Counted from the stretch's first letter, positions 34,180-43,100 are shown. The stretch is DNA of 64,000 nt from Stagnihabitans sp038231395 (GCA_038231395.1 JBBRLL010000013.1:24836-88835); one strand, 5' to 3'. Program-made: numbers and translations. Notes: generated by a model from the letters alone, not told the origin.

Positions 34180-34409
34180 GCTAACGGGACCACGGCCTCG
34201 ACGGTAGGCCGCGACCTGTTCCCATTTGCCAGCGCGGTCCCACAGTGACGATGAAACGCAAAGTCCCGGCCGGCAGTTTTCAAATGACATTCCCGATGAT
34301 GGCGGATCACAACCCCGTCTCGCGCCCTCACGCCGGGGTGATTCGCGGCGGAATTTCTTAAAACGGCATCCAATCCCTGCAAATCAAGACTGGTGTCGAA
34401 TTTTCGGCC

Positions 34410-34462
34410 AATATTTCTGAAAATTCACCCACCAACTATATCCTAAATATAGCGGAAATATT
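34410..34462. repeat. nested inverted repeats upstream of UpsM/mraZ
   Basis: Outer arms AATATTTC (34410-34417) and GAAATATT (34455-34462) enclose inner arms CTATAT (34436-34441) and ATATAG (34447-34452). All pairs are perfect. The 50-base AT-rich block stands out in GC-rich DNA. Role unknown: protein-binding site or end of an RNA. Confidence 0.55.
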
Positions 34463-34555
34463 CCAAGGCACCCACTACCTATGGGGCGTCTTCTACAAGA
34501 TGTTGCCCCGTGATCCCTCCTGGAACAAGAAGTGGGGCGATTTCCCTAGAATTCC

Positions 34556-34582
34556 CTTGAAATGGTGTGAATTCCCATTCAT
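34556..34582 (+). promoter_or_regulatory. possible heat-shock-type promoter for UpsM/mraZ
   Basis: CTTGAAA (34556-34562) and CCCATTCAT (34574-34582) resemble RpoH -35 and -10 elements, with an 11-12 base spacer that is shorter than usual. TTGAAA with the downstream ATACAT could instead be a vegetative promoter. A start near 34590 would give an RNA of about 220 bases up to the terminator. Confidence 0.35.
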
Positions 34583-34589
34583 ACATAGT

Positions 34590-34809
34590 TGCAAGAGACG
34601 GGCAGCACGACAGGGCAGACGACAAGCCCAAATAAAAAGAGCCAGAGGCAGGTTCATACAGGTTGCCCCCTCTACAAAAAGACAAGTGAATCCGGCGCGC
34701 GGCGCGAGCAGACGTCTCCCCCAAGACGGCGCGCGAAGCTGGACGCCCAGCGATGGGACAGACGGCGGACCCGGCAGTGGCAGCAGCAGGGTCCGCCGTA
34801 TTTTATTTT
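34590..34809 (+). ncRNA. UpsM-like sRNA from the mraZ 5' leader
   Basis: A leader RNA of about 220 bases is predicted between a promoter-like element and a strong terminator at 34762-34809, 40 bases before mraZ. In R. sphaeroides UpsM is a 206-base sRNA produced by partial termination upstream of mraZ in the dcw operon, and its stability is affected by stress and by DUF1127 proteins. Position, size and terminator agree; primary-sequence similarity was not tested and the 5' end is approximate. Confidence 0.6.
34762..34809 (+). terminator. strong terminator/attenuator in the mraZ leader
   Basis: ACGGCGGACCC pairs with GGGTCCGCCGT (11 bases, perfect) around a 16-base loop and is followed by ATTTTATTTT. 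It is the best intrinsic terminator in the window, placed between a promoter and the dcw genes, so partial read-through must feed mraZ. Confidence 0.88.
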
Positions 34810-34848
34810 GCGTCCAAATTTGGGCGAAACTAAGGAGGCCGTGAGGCA

Positions 34849-35367
34849 GTGTTTACCGGGGCGTTCATGAGCGACTACTACCCAAAGGTAGACGCCAAGG
34901 GCCGCGTAACCTTGCCTGCGCAATTCCGATCCGTCTTCCAGCATGTTGACGCGCCCGCCGAAGGTGCCGGGTTCCAGATGCTTCTGGTCTATGGCGATAC
35001 TGCCCGCCAATATGTCGAAGGTTTCACCATGGCCGGGGCTGCGGATCTGGATCGCCGCATCTCGCAACTTGGCATGGGCACCGACGAATACGAACTTGCC
35101 AGCGCCATTTATTACGAACAATCGATTCTGGTTGAAACCGACAAAGAGGGCCGGTTCTCTCCTCCGCCGCAGGTCCGCGAGAAGTTGGGCCTGCCGAAGG
35201 AAGAGGTCGAAGTGGCCTTTATCGGCTCCAAAAGCAGTTTCCGGCTGTGGCGCGCCGACACGTTCCGGTCTGTGCGCAAGGCCGAAATCGCGGCCATGGA
35301 GGCGCAAAAGCTGATCGTCGATGGCAAGCGCCGGGATGCACGGTCGTTGTTGCAAAGCACGATCTGA
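34849..35367 (+). CDS. mraZ: transcriptional regulator MraZ
   Basis: 172 residues with a GTG start ten bases after AAGGAGG. Two SpoVT/AbrB-like domains: KVDAKGRVTLPAQFR at residues 13-27 and a second with VETDKEGRFSPPPQVREKLGL near residue 95. MraZ binds repeats before its own operon and represses dcw genes in E. coli. Here its leader also ends many transcripts, so two layers of control are possible. I could not identify typical GTGGG repeats with confidence. Confidence 0.92.
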   Translation: MFTGAFMSDYYPKVDAKGRVTLPAQFRSVFQHVDAPAEGAGFQMLLVYGDTARQYVEGFTMAGAADLDRRISQLGMGTDEYELASAIYYEQSILVETDKEGRFSPPPQVREKLGLPKEEVEVAFIGSKSSFRLWRADTFRSVRKAEIAAMEAQKLIVDGKRRDARSLLQSTI

Positions 35368-35377
35368 GGGGGCTGAC

Positions 35378-36388
35378 GTGGAACCAAGCGATCCGCTGCC
35401 CGGTCGCCAGCCCCATATCCCGGTGTTGCTGCGCCCGTTGCTGGCAGCGGTTGCCCCGGTTTCGGGCCTTTGGCTGGACGGTACCTTCGGCGCAGGCAGT
35501 TACGCGCGAGGTTTGCTGGAGGCCGGTGCGGCCAAAGTCATCGGCATTGACCGCGACCCGTTGGCGCATCAGATGGCGGCTGCCTGGGCGGGCAGCTACG
35601 CTGACCGTCTGCGGCTGATTGAGGGCACATTCTCTGAACTCGACACCCTGGCTGGCGAACCTTTGGACGGCGTTGTGCTGGACCTTGGCATCTCCTCGAT
35701 GCAGATCGACCAGCCCGAACGCGGCTTTTCCTTTCAGAAAGACGGCCCCCTTGATATGCGGATGAGCCAGCAAGGCCCGTCCGCCGCCGATCTTGTGAAC
35801 AAAGCAGGGGAGGGCGAAATTGCGGACATCCTGTATCTGTACGGCGAAGAACGCGCCTCCCGCCGTATTGCGCACGCCATTGTCGAGACGCGGGCCAAGC
35901 AACCGTTTGAGACCACGTTGCAACTGGCCGAGGTGATCTCGCGGTGCCTGCCACGCCCAAAGCCGGGGCAAAGCCATGCGGCCACCCGCAGCTTTCAGGC
36001 CTTGCGGATCGCGGTGAATGCCGAATTTACCGAACTGGCGCAAGGGCTTGCCGCTGCCGAACGCGCGCTGAAGCCGGGGGGGTTGATCGCGGTCGTCACC
36101 TTTCACAGTCTGGAAGACCGCATCGTCAAACGCTTCTTTCAGTTGGCGTCGGGGGCTGACAGCAACGCCAACCGCTACGCCCCCGCCAAGGCCGAAACCA
36201 CCGCACGCTTCACCCTGCTGACCAAGCGCGCGATCGAGGCGGACGCGGACGAATTGACCGAAAACCCGCGCGCCCGCTCTGCCAAACTGCGCGTGGCCCG
36301 CCGGACCGATGCCCCCGCCCTGACGATGGCGATGGCGGATATTGATGTGCCTTTGGCCACCCGCTCCCCTCGCAAAGGAACCCGTTGA
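35378..36388 (+). CDS. rsmH: 16S rRNA (cytosine1402-N4)-methyltransferase
   Basis: 336 residues from the GTG at 35378, 10 bases after the mraZ stop, with GAGGGGG upstream; the frame extends into mraZ. Motifs: HIPVLLRPLLAAV, GTFGAGSYARGLLEAG (SAM binding), LDLGISSMQIDQPERGFSF, LRIAVNAEFTELA and FHSLEDRIVKRFF. Methylates C1402 of 16S rRNA. Standard second gene of the dcw cluster; ftsL starts directly after its stop. Confidence 0.95.
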   Translation: MEPSDPLPGRQPHIPVLLRPLLAAVAPVSGLWLDGTFGAGSYARGLLEAGAAKVIGIDRDPLAHQMAAAWAGSYADRLRLIEGTFSELDTLAGEPLDGVVLDLGISSMQIDQPERGFSFQKDGPLDMRMSQQGPSAADLVNKAGEGEIADILYLYGEERASRRIAHAIVETRAKQPFETTLQLAEVISRCLPRPKPGQSHAATRSFQALRIAVNAEFTELAQGLAAAERALKPGGLIAVVTFHSLEDRIVKRFFQLASGADSNANRYAPAKAETTARFTLLTKRAIEADADELTENPRARSAKLRVARRTDAPALTMAMADIDVPLATRSPRKGTR

Positions 36389-36835
36389 ATGCGTCCAGTG
36401 CTGTATATCCTGTCGTTTCTGGCGGTTCTGGGGCTGGCGTTCTGGGCCTATCGGGAAAACTACGCAACACAGCATCAGTTGAAGCAGATGGCCACGCTGC
36501 AGGACGAAATCGCTTCGCTGCATGACGAGATTGCGATGCAGAAGGCAGAGTGGGCCTATCTCAACCGCCCCGACCGTCTGCGCGATCTGGCCGCGATCAA
36601 CTTTGACAGGCTGGGGCTGATGCCGATCCAGCCGCAGCAACTGGGGTCCGCCGCGCAGATTGCCATGCCCGCGCCGCCGGTTTTGGTGATCACCGGGACG
36701 GTGGATGCCGCAGCCACGATCAGCGATGTCCGGATCGGTGCCGCCATGGTTGCCCAAACCGGCGCCACTGGAAATAACGGCCCGACTGCCAAACCCGCCA
36801 TTCCCGTCGATGCCAAAGGGGAGCAAATTCCATGA
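36389..36835 (+). CDS. ftsL: cell division protein FtsL
   Basis: 148 residues. A single N-terminal membrane helix (VLYILSFLAVLGLAFWAY) followed by a coiled coil (QLKQMATLQDEIASLHDEIAMQKAEWAYLNRPDRLRDLA) and the short motif FDRLGLMPIQPQQL. A divergent, alanine-rich tail of about 60 residues follows. This is the FtsL architecture, a bitopic divisome protein acting with FtsB and FtsQ. It begins at the base after the rsmH stop and overlaps ftsI (ATGA). Confidence 0.88.
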   Translation: MRPVLYILSFLAVLGLAFWAYRENYATQHQLKQMATLQDEIASLHDEIAMQKAEWAYLNRPDRLRDLAAINFDRLGLMPIQPQQLGSAAQIAMPAPPVLVITGTVDAAATISDVRIGAAMVAQTGATGNNGPTAKPAIPVDAKGEQIP

Positions 36836-38634
36836 TCCGCCGCCCGCTGCGCCCACTGGCCCGTATTCTTGACGCAAGATCCAAGGGCCAAAACCCCGAT
36901 ATCATCGAAAAGGAGAACGTGGCGATCCGCAACGACGCGATGCGGGACAAATCGCGGGCGCGCGCAGAACGGCGGCTGATGATCCTAGCCTTCGGGTTCT
37001 TCATCGCGTTTTCGGTGATCGGTGCGCGGATGGGCACTCTGGCTGCCTCTACCCCCACCGAGCCTCGGGCTGCGGCGGGCGGCTCAGAGATTACTGCCCA
37101 ACGCTCTGACATCCTGGACCGCAATGGCCGTATTCTGGCCACCAACATGCTGACCCATTCGCTGTACGCCCAGCCGCGCGATATGGTCGACCCGGTCCAT
37201 GCCGCCACCGAACTTGCGGCGATTTTTCCCGAACTGGACGCCAAGGCGCTGGAGCGTCGCTTCACCGATGGCCGCAGTTTCCTGTGGGTTCGCAAAGTGT
37301 TAAGCCCCGAGCAGATGCAAAAGGTGCATGAGATCGGCGACCCCGGCCTGTATTTCGGCCCGCGAGAGATGCGGCTATACCCCAACGGCAATCTGGCCAG
37401 CCATGTGCTGGGCGGTGCGGCCTTCGGGGCAGAGGGTGTGGACTCGGCCGAAGTGATCGGCACGGCTGGCGTCGAAAAAGACCTGGATGCCCGCCTGCGC
37501 GACCCGGCCCAATCCGCCTCGCCTTTGCATCTGTCGATCGACCTGACCCTGCAAGCCAATGTCGAGGAAGTGCTGGCGACGGGGATGAAAACGCTGCAAG
37601 CCAGAGGGGCAGCAGCCATCCTGATGGATGTGCATACCGGCGAGGTTCTGGCGATCGCCAGCTTGCCGAACTTTGACCCCAACGACCGCCCGTCGCTCGA
37701 CCCGAAGATTGATCCATCCGACAACCCCTTGTTCAACCGCGCGGTACAGGGGGTTTATGAACTGGGATCGACCTTCAAGATCTTTGCCGTGGCGCAGGCG
37801 ATGGACCTTGGTCTGGTCAACCCCAACACTTTGATCGACACCAAGCAGCCCTTCTTCTACGACGGCTTTCGCATCAACGAATTTGACGGCCACAACTACG
37901 GCCCTACCAAGTCGGTCGCTGAGGTGATTGCGGTGTCGTCCAACATCGGGGCCGCTCATATCGGGTTGATGATCGGGCCGGAGCGGCAACAGGCTTTCCT
38001 GAAAAGCATGGGCCTGTTGGACCCGCCGCAAATCGAACTGTTCGAGGCCGCATCGGCCCGCGCCCTGGTGCCGAAAAACTGGTCGGGCATCGTGACGGTG
38101 ACCGCGTCTTATGGCCATGGGGTGTCAACCTCTATGCTCAATCTCGCCGCCGCTTACGCGACACTGGCCAACGGCGGGCTGAAGGTGACGCCAACCGTGT
38201 TGCATTCGGCTGTGAAACCCGAACAAACCCGTGTGGTGTCCGAGGCTACCGCCAAAGCCTGCGTGCTGATGATGCGCCGCGTGGTGACCGACGGCACAGC
38301 GACCTTCGCCGATGTGCCGGGCTATGAGGTGGCGGGCAAAACCGGCACGGCTGAAAAGCCCAAGAAGGGCGGCGGCTATGACCATGACAAAGTGATCAAC
38401 ACCTTCGCTTCGGTTTTTCCGGCCAGCGATCCGAAATACGTGCTGGTGGTGACGTTGGACGAGCCGGTGGAAACCGCTGGCTTGAAGCCGCGCCGCACCG
38501 CAGGCTATACCGCCGTACCCGTGGCTGGAGAGATCATCCGCCGCATCGGGCCTTTGGTGGGCTTGCGTCCGGCGGTGGCACCGGGGGCGCAGGTTGCCTT
38601 GACCGAGGCGAAAGACCCGGTGGCGCAGGAGTAA
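36832..38634 (+). CDS. ftsI: penicillin-binding protein 3, septal transpeptidase
   Basis: 600 residues. N-terminal cytoplasmic stretch and one membrane helix near residue 50 (RLMILAFGFFIAFSVIGA), PBP dimerisation domain with RSDILDRNGRILATN, then the transpeptidase domain with Ser313 in STFK, SSN at 369-371 and KTGT at 503-506. Cross-links septal peptidoglycan. Its start overlaps ftsL and a GGAG within its last codons serves murE. Confidence 0.95.
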   Translation: MIRRPLRPLARILDARSKGQNPDIIEKENVAIRNDAMRDKSRARAERRLMILAFGFFIAFSVIGARMGTLAASTPTEPRAAAGGSEITAQRSDILDRNGRILATNMLTHSLYAQPRDMVDPVHAATELAAIFPELDAKALERRFTDGRSFLWVRKVLSPEQMQKVHEIGDPGLYFGPREMRLYPNGNLASHVLGGAAFGAEGVDSAEVIGTAGVEKDLDARLRDPAQSASPLHLSIDLTLQANVEEVLATGMKTLQARGAAAILMDVHTGEVLAIASLPNFDPNDRPSLDPKIDPSDNPLFNRAVQGVYELGSTFKIFAVAQAMDLGLVNPNTLIDTKQPFFYDGFRINEFDGHNYGPTKSVAEVIAVSSNIGAAHIGLMIGPERQQAFLKSMGLLDPPQIELFEAASARALVPKNWSGIVTVTASYGHGVSTSMLNLAAAYATLANGGLKVTPTVLHSAVKPEQTRVVSEATAKACVLMMRRVVTDGTATFADVPGYEVAGKTGTAEKPKKGGGYDHDKVINTFASVFPASDPKYVLVVTLDEPVETAGLKPRRTAGYTAVPVAGEIIRRIGPLVGLRPAVAPGAQVALTEAKDPVAQE

Positions 38635-38636
38635 AC

Positions 38637-40214
38637 ATGAGTGGTGCGCCGAAAAAACTGTCGCAACTGGGCTTGTCCGCACGGGCGGGCCGCGATCCTG
38701 TCTTGACCGGGATCACGGCTGACAGCCGGGCCGTGCGCCCGGGGTTTTTGTTTGCGGCCTTGCCCGGCAGTGCGGCACATGGGGCCAGCTACATTCCTTT
38801 GGCGGTGGCCGCTGGCTGCTCGGCCATCCTGACGGATAGCCTCGGCGCCAGCCTCGCCGCTGAAGCGCTCGAAAAGACGGCACTTGGCGGGGTGGAGGTT
38901 GGCGCGAAGGCGCAAGGCGGGGTGGCTTTGGTGGTGGCCGAAGACCCGAGGGAGGCTTTGGCGCGGGCCGCTGCCTTGTGGTTTGGCGCGCAGCCCGCAA
39001 CCATGGTCGCGGTGACCGGCACCAATGGCAAAACCTCCACCGCGACGTTTTGCCGGCAGATCTGGATGCTTCTGGGCCATGCTGCCATCAACATCGGCAC
39101 CACCGGGGTGGAAGGCGCGTGGGAGGCCCCCTCTGCCCACACCACGCCAGACCCCATAACCCTGCACAAGATGCTGGCGGCTGCCGCAGAGGCGGGAGTG
39201 ACCCATGCGGCGATGGAGGCATCTTCGCACGGGCTGGACCAGCGCCGTCTGGACGGGGTGCGCCTGAAAGCAGCCGGGTTCACCAACTTCACCCAAGATC
39301 ATCTGGACTATCACAAAACGTTTGACGCCTATTTTGCCGCCAAAGCCGGGCTGTTCACCCGCATTCTGCCGCCCGAAGGGGTGGCGGTTCTGAACCTGAA
39401 CGATGCGCGGGTCGCGAGCCTTGTCGCGCGCGACCGTGGGGCTCTTGGCGACAGGGCAGGGTTGACGCCGCCCCCGAACGGCACCAGCCCTATGGAATTG
39501 GGCCACCCGACGATTACCGTGGGTCATGCGCCAGAGGCTGATCTGCGTATTCTGGCCCAGCGGTTTGACGCCACCGGGCAGGATTTGCGGTTGTCATACA
39601 AGGGCGTCACCACCCAGACCCGGCTGAACCTGATCGGCGGCTTTCAGGCCGAGAATGTCGCGCTCGCCGTCGCTTTGGTGATTGCGTCTGGCGAGAAGCC
39701 GGGCGACGTGTTCGCCACCCTATCGCAGCTGACCGGAGTGCGAGGCCGGATGCAACTGGCCGCAACCCGCAAGAACGGCGCATCGGTTTTCGTCGACTAC
39801 GCCCATACGCCGGATGCGATTGCGACGGCGCTGCAAGCCCTGCGCCCGCATGTCATGGGCCGCATCGTGCTTGTTTTCGGGGCTGGCGGTGACCGCGACC
39901 GCACCAAGCGCCCCCTGATGGGCGAGGCGGCCAAAAATCACGCCGATGTTCTCTATGTGACAGATGACAACCCCAGGAGTGAGGATCCGGCCGTGATCCG
40001 TGCAGCAATAATGCAAGCCTGCCCTGAGGCGTCCGAGGTGGGCGACCGTGCCGAAGCCATTCTGCGCGGCGTTGATGCCCTGCTGCCGGGCGACGCGTTG
40101 CTGGTGGCCGGCAAGGGCCATGAAAGCGGTCAGGTGATCAAGGGTGGCATCTACCCGTTTGACGACGTGGAACAGGCGAGCATTGCCGTGGCCGCTTTGG
40201 ACGGTGTGATATGA
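38637..40214 (+). CDS. murE: UDP-MurNAc-L-Ala-D-Glu:meso-diaminopimelate ligase
   Basis: 525 residues. N-terminal UDP-binding domain with GITADSRAVRPGFLFAAL, the ATP loop VTGTNGKTSTATF near residue 125, EASSHGLDQRRL, NFTQDHLDYH and the diaminopimelate-specific DDNPRSEDP near residue 442. It adds meso-DAP to the peptidoglycan precursor. The last codons (LDGVI, then TGA) are the pattern that recurs at the end of the two micro-ORFs that follow. Stop overlaps the first micro-ORF start as ATGA. Confidence 0.95.
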   Translation: MSGAPKKLSQLGLSARAGRDPVLTGITADSRAVRPGFLFAALPGSAAHGASYIPLAVAAGCSAILTDSLGASLAAEALEKTALGGVEVGAKAQGGVALVVAEDPREALARAAALWFGAQPATMVAVTGTNGKTSTATFCRQIWMLLGHAAINIGTTGVEGAWEAPSAHTTPDPITLHKMLAAAAEAGVTHAAMEASSHGLDQRRLDGVRLKAAGFTNFTQDHLDYHKTFDAYFAAKAGLFTRILPPEGVAVLNLNDARVASLVARDRGALGDRAGLTPPPNGTSPMELGHPTITVGHAPEADLRILAQRFDATGQDLRLSYKGVTTQTRLNLIGGFQAENVALAVALVIASGEKPGDVFATLSQLTGVRGRMQLAATRKNGASVFVDYAHTPDAIATALQALRPHVMGRIVLVFGAGGDRDRTKRPLMGEAAKNHADVLYVTDDNPRSEDPAVIRAAIMQACPEASEVGDRAEAILRGVDALLPGDALLVAGKGHESGQVIKGGIYPFDDVEQASIAVAALDGVI

Positions 40215-40261
40215 CAGCGTTGAATGCCGCCGCACCCATAGCTCTGAACGGTGCGATATGA
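40211..40261 (+). CDS. micro-ORF 1 between murE and murF (16 residues)
   Basis: ATG at 40211 overlaps the murE stop; the 16-residue product MTALNAAAPIALNGAI ends in a TGA that overlaps the next ATG. Its end (GGTGCGATATGA) closely copies the murE end (GGTGTGATATGA). It looks like a copy of the murE/murF junction kept open in frame. Probably acts, if at all, by passing ribosomes from murE to murF; no protein function is proposed. Confidence 0.55.
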   Translation: MTALNAAAPIALNGAI

Positions 40262-40320
40262 CCCTGCGGACCTGCCTTGAAGTCGCATCCGCACCCGCCG
40301 TCCTTGATGGTGTGATATGA
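40258..40320 (+). CDS. micro-ORF 2 between murE and murF (20 residues)
   Basis: ATG at 40258 overlaps the stop of micro-ORF 1, and its own TGA overlaps the murF ATG. The product MTLRTCLEVASAPAVLDGVI starts like a MurF N-terminus (MTLWT...A) and ends with the murE tail LDGVI. Same junction pattern as micro-ORF 1. Expected to mediate termination-reinitiation. Confidence 0.55.
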   Translation: MTLRTCLEVASAPAVLDGVI

Positions 40321-41762
40321 GCCCGCTCTGGACCGCCGCCGACGCTGCAACTGCCACAGGCGGCACCGCGACCACCAACTGGACCGCCAGCGGCGTTTCC
40401 ATCGACACCCGCACCCTTCAGCCCGGCGATCTGTTTGTGGCGTTGCAAGATGTCCGCGACGGCCACGACTTCGTGGCTTTGGCGCTGCAGAAAGGCGCTG
40501 CTGCGGCAATGGTGTCGCACATCCCCGATGGCTTGTGCCCGCAAGCGCCCTTGCTGATCGTGGATGATGTCCTTTCCGCCCTGACCAAGCTTGGGGCGGC
40601 CGGTCGTGCCCGCAGCAGAGCCCGCGTTGTCGGTGTCACCGGGTCGGTCGGCAAAACCTCCACCAAGGAAATGCTCCGCGCCATTCTGTCGGGTCAGGGC
40701 AGCGTTCATGCGGCAGAGGCCAGCTATAACAACCACTGGGGCGTGCCCCTGACCCTTGCCCGGATGCCCGCCGACACCGATTTTGCGGTGATCGAGATTG
40801 GCATGAACCACCCCGGCGAAATCGCCCCTCTGGCAAAGCTGACCTGCCCGCATGTCGCCTTGATCACCACCATCGCCGCAGCCCATCTGGAGGCGTTTGA
40901 CGATCTTGACGGCATTGCCCGCGAAAAAGCCTTGATCTTTGAGGGGTTGGAACCCGGAGGCACCGCTGTCTTGCCCACCGATCTTGACACCTCTGCTACG
41001 ATGATTTCTGCCGCCCGGACCCAAGGCGCAAAGCTTGTCACCTTTGGCAGCACGCCCGACGCCGATTACCGAATGATCTCTGCCACCCTGTCCGACAAGG
41101 CCACCATCGTGCGGGCTGAACATGACGGGAAAGGCTTTATTTACAAGGTTCTGTCACCCGGCAAGCACTTTGCCACCAACGGGCTGTGCGCTTTGGCCGT
41201 GGCAGAGGCGCTTGGCCTAGATCCGGTGATCTCAGCGACCGACCTTGGCCGCTGGACCCCGCCGCAAGGCCGTGGCACCCGCGAACGCATCGTGCTGGAC
41301 GCGGTGGAGGGGCAGGGCTTTGACCTTCTGGATGACGCTTTCAACGCCAATCCCGCCTCAATGGCCGCCGCATTGGATGTGCTGATCGCCTCTACCCCGC
41401 AAGACGGCCCCGGACGGATTGCCGAGGGCCGCCGCATCGCCATTCTGGGCGACATGCTGGAACTTGGCCCCACCGAAGACGCGCTGCACCGCGCCATCGC
41501 CGCCCATCCCGGATTTGCGACGATCACGCTGATCCACTGCGTCGGTCCGCGCATGAAATCGCTTTGGTCGATCCTGCCGCGCAACCAAAGGGGCGAATGG
41601 GTGGCCGAGGCCAAGGATCTGCTGCCCCGCGTCCGCGCCCTTGTTGACGCCGGAGACGTGGTGTTGGTGAAAGGGTCCAAAGGCATAAAAGTCTCGACCC
41701 TCGTTGACGCCCTGAAGAAATTAGGTCAATCCGCAGACGCCCGAATGTTTGGAGGGGAATGA
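40317..41762 (+). CDS. murF: UDP-MurNAc-tripeptide:D-alanyl-D-alanine ligase
   Basis: 481 residues. SIDTRTLQPGDLFVAL at the N-terminus, ATP loop GVTGSVGKTSTKEML near residue 110, EASYNNHWGVPLTL, EIGMNHPGEIA, and DDAFNANPASMAAAL in the C-terminal domain. Adds D-Ala-D-Ala to the UDP-MurNAc-tripeptide. The start overlaps micro-ORF 2 by ATGA and has no independent Shine-Dalgarno, so it depends on coupling. mraY begins at the next base after its stop, with AGGGG inside the murF end. Confidence 0.95.
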   Translation: MSPLWTAADAATATGGTATTNWTASGVSIDTRTLQPGDLFVALQDVRDGHDFVALALQKGAAAAMVSHIPDGLCPQAPLLIVDDVLSALTKLGAAGRARSRARVVGVTGSVGKTSTKEMLRAILSGQGSVHAAEASYNNHWGVPLTLARMPADTDFAVIEIGMNHPGEIAPLAKLTCPHVALITTIAAAHLEAFDDLDGIAREKALIFEGLEPGGTAVLPTDLDTSATMISAARTQGAKLVTFGSTPDADYRMISATLSDKATIVRAEHDGKGFIYKVLSPGKHFATNGLCALAVAEALGLDPVISATDLGRWTPPQGRGTRERIVLDAVEGQGFDLLDDAFNANPASMAAALDVLIASTPQDGPGRIAEGRRIAILGDMLELGPTEDALHRAIAAHPGFATITLIHCVGPRMKSLWSILPRNQRGEWVAEAKDLLPRVRALVDAGDVVLVKGSKGIKVSTLVDALKKLGQSADARMFGGE

Positions 41763-42845
41763 ATGCTATACTGGATGACGCAATTCGCTGACGGAGGCGG
41801 GGTTTTCAACCTCTTCAAATACATCACCTTTCGGGCGGGTTGCGCATTTCTGACCGCATTGGTCTTTGGCTTCATCTTCGGGCAACCGCTGATCGACCTG
41901 TTGCGCCGCAAGCAGGGCAAGGGCCAGCCGATCCGCGAGGATGGCCCGCAAAGCCATCTGTCCAAGGCCGGTACGCCGACGATGGGCGGTCTGTTGATCC
42001 TGTCGGCGCTGATCTTTTCGACGCTGCTTTGGGCGCGTCTGGACAATCCCTATGTCTGGATTGTGGTACTGGTGACGCTGGCCTTCGGGATGATCGGCTT
42101 TGCCGACGACTTCGCCAAGGTGACCAAGCAGAACACCAAAGGCCTGTCCTCGCGCATCCGCATGGCGTTGGGCCTTTTGATCGCAGCCCTTGCCACTTAT
42201 GCCGCCGCGCGCTTCCATCCGGCGGGATTGGCCAATGAGCTGGCGCTGCCGATCTTCAAGAACGCGCTGTTCAACCTCGGCTATTTCTTCATTCCGTTCG
42301 GCATGTTGGTCATCGTGGGGTCCGCCAACGCGGTCAACCTGACCGACGGGCTCGACGGCCTTGCCATCATGCCGGTGATGATTGCAGGCGCCACCCTTGG
42401 CGTGATCTCTTACGTCGTCGGCAACCTGTTCTTCGCCGACTACCTTGGCGTCCACTACGTGGCGGGCACCGGTGAGATTTTGGTCTTTACCGCTGGCCTG
42501 TTTGGCGCGGGGCTGGGGTTTTTATGGTATAACGCCCCGCCAGCCGCGGTTTTCATGGGCGACACCGGCTCGCTCGCCTTGGGTGGCGCTTTGGGGGCCA
42601 TCGCGGTCTGCATCAAACACGAAATCGTTCTGGCCGTGGTCGGCGGCCTGTTCGTGGTCGAGGCGCTGTCGGTGATCATTCAGGTCGTGTATTACAAACG
42701 CACCAAAAAGCGCATCTTCCTGATGGCACCGATCCACCATCATTTCGAAAAACGTGGCTGGGCCGAGCCGCAGATCGTGATCCGCTTCTGGATCATCAGC
42801 CTGATCCTTGCGATCATCGGCCTTGCCACGCTGAAGGTGCGCTAA
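41763..42845 (+). CDS. mraY: phospho-MurNAc-pentapeptide translocase
   Basis: 360 residues, about ten membrane helices. Signature pieces: KAGTPTMGGLLIL, GFADDFAKV, NAVNLTDGLDGLAIMP, FMGDTGSLALGGALG and MAPIHHHFEKRGWAEPQIVIRFWII. Transfers phospho-MurNAc-pentapeptide to undecaprenyl phosphate, giving lipid I. Last dcw gene in the window; murD, normally next, is not found downstream. Confidence 0.96.
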   Translation: MLYWMTQFADGGGVFNLFKYITFRAGCAFLTALVFGFIFGQPLIDLLRRKQGKGQPIREDGPQSHLSKAGTPTMGGLLILSALIFSTLLWARLDNPYVWIVVLVTLAFGMIGFADDFAKVTKQNTKGLSSRIRMALGLLIAALATYAAARFHPAGLANELALPIFKNALFNLGYFFIPFGMLVIVGSANAVNLTDGLDGLAIMPVMIAGATLGVISYVVGNLFFADYLGVHYVAGTGEILVFTAGLFGAGLGFLWYNAPPAAVFMGDTGSLALGGALGAIAVCIKHEIVLAVVGGLFVVEALSVIIQVVYYKRTKKRIFLMAPIHHHFEKRGWAEPQIVIRFWIISLILAIIGLATLKVR

Positions 42846-42926
42846 GGTCCGGCTACGGCCCGACAGTCAACCTCCGTTGGCAAATTCCGGCCGATCCCCG
42901 TGCCATTTCAGGAGTTTGCTCGGTTG

Positions 42927-42955
42927 TTGACAGCACTCTGCCCCTGCCATATCAA
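42927..42955 (+). promoter_or_regulatory. sigma-70-type promoter before the sulfotransferase pair
   Basis: TTGACA (42927-42932), a 17-base spacer and TATCAA (42950-42955) lie 145 bases before the first sulfotransferase ATG. A perfect -35 with a four-of-six -10 supports an independent promoter after mraY. Confidence 0.55.
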
Positions 42956-43100
42956 AACCGGGCAGCGGGGCGGTTTAGCGCCGACAGGCATATGTTTTAC
43001 GCAACGGCGTTCAGGCGAATGAGAAAGTTACCATGATCCAACGGCTTAGGTCTATCAACCTGCGCGCCCATACCAACGCGAACACAGATCGGACCCCGAT

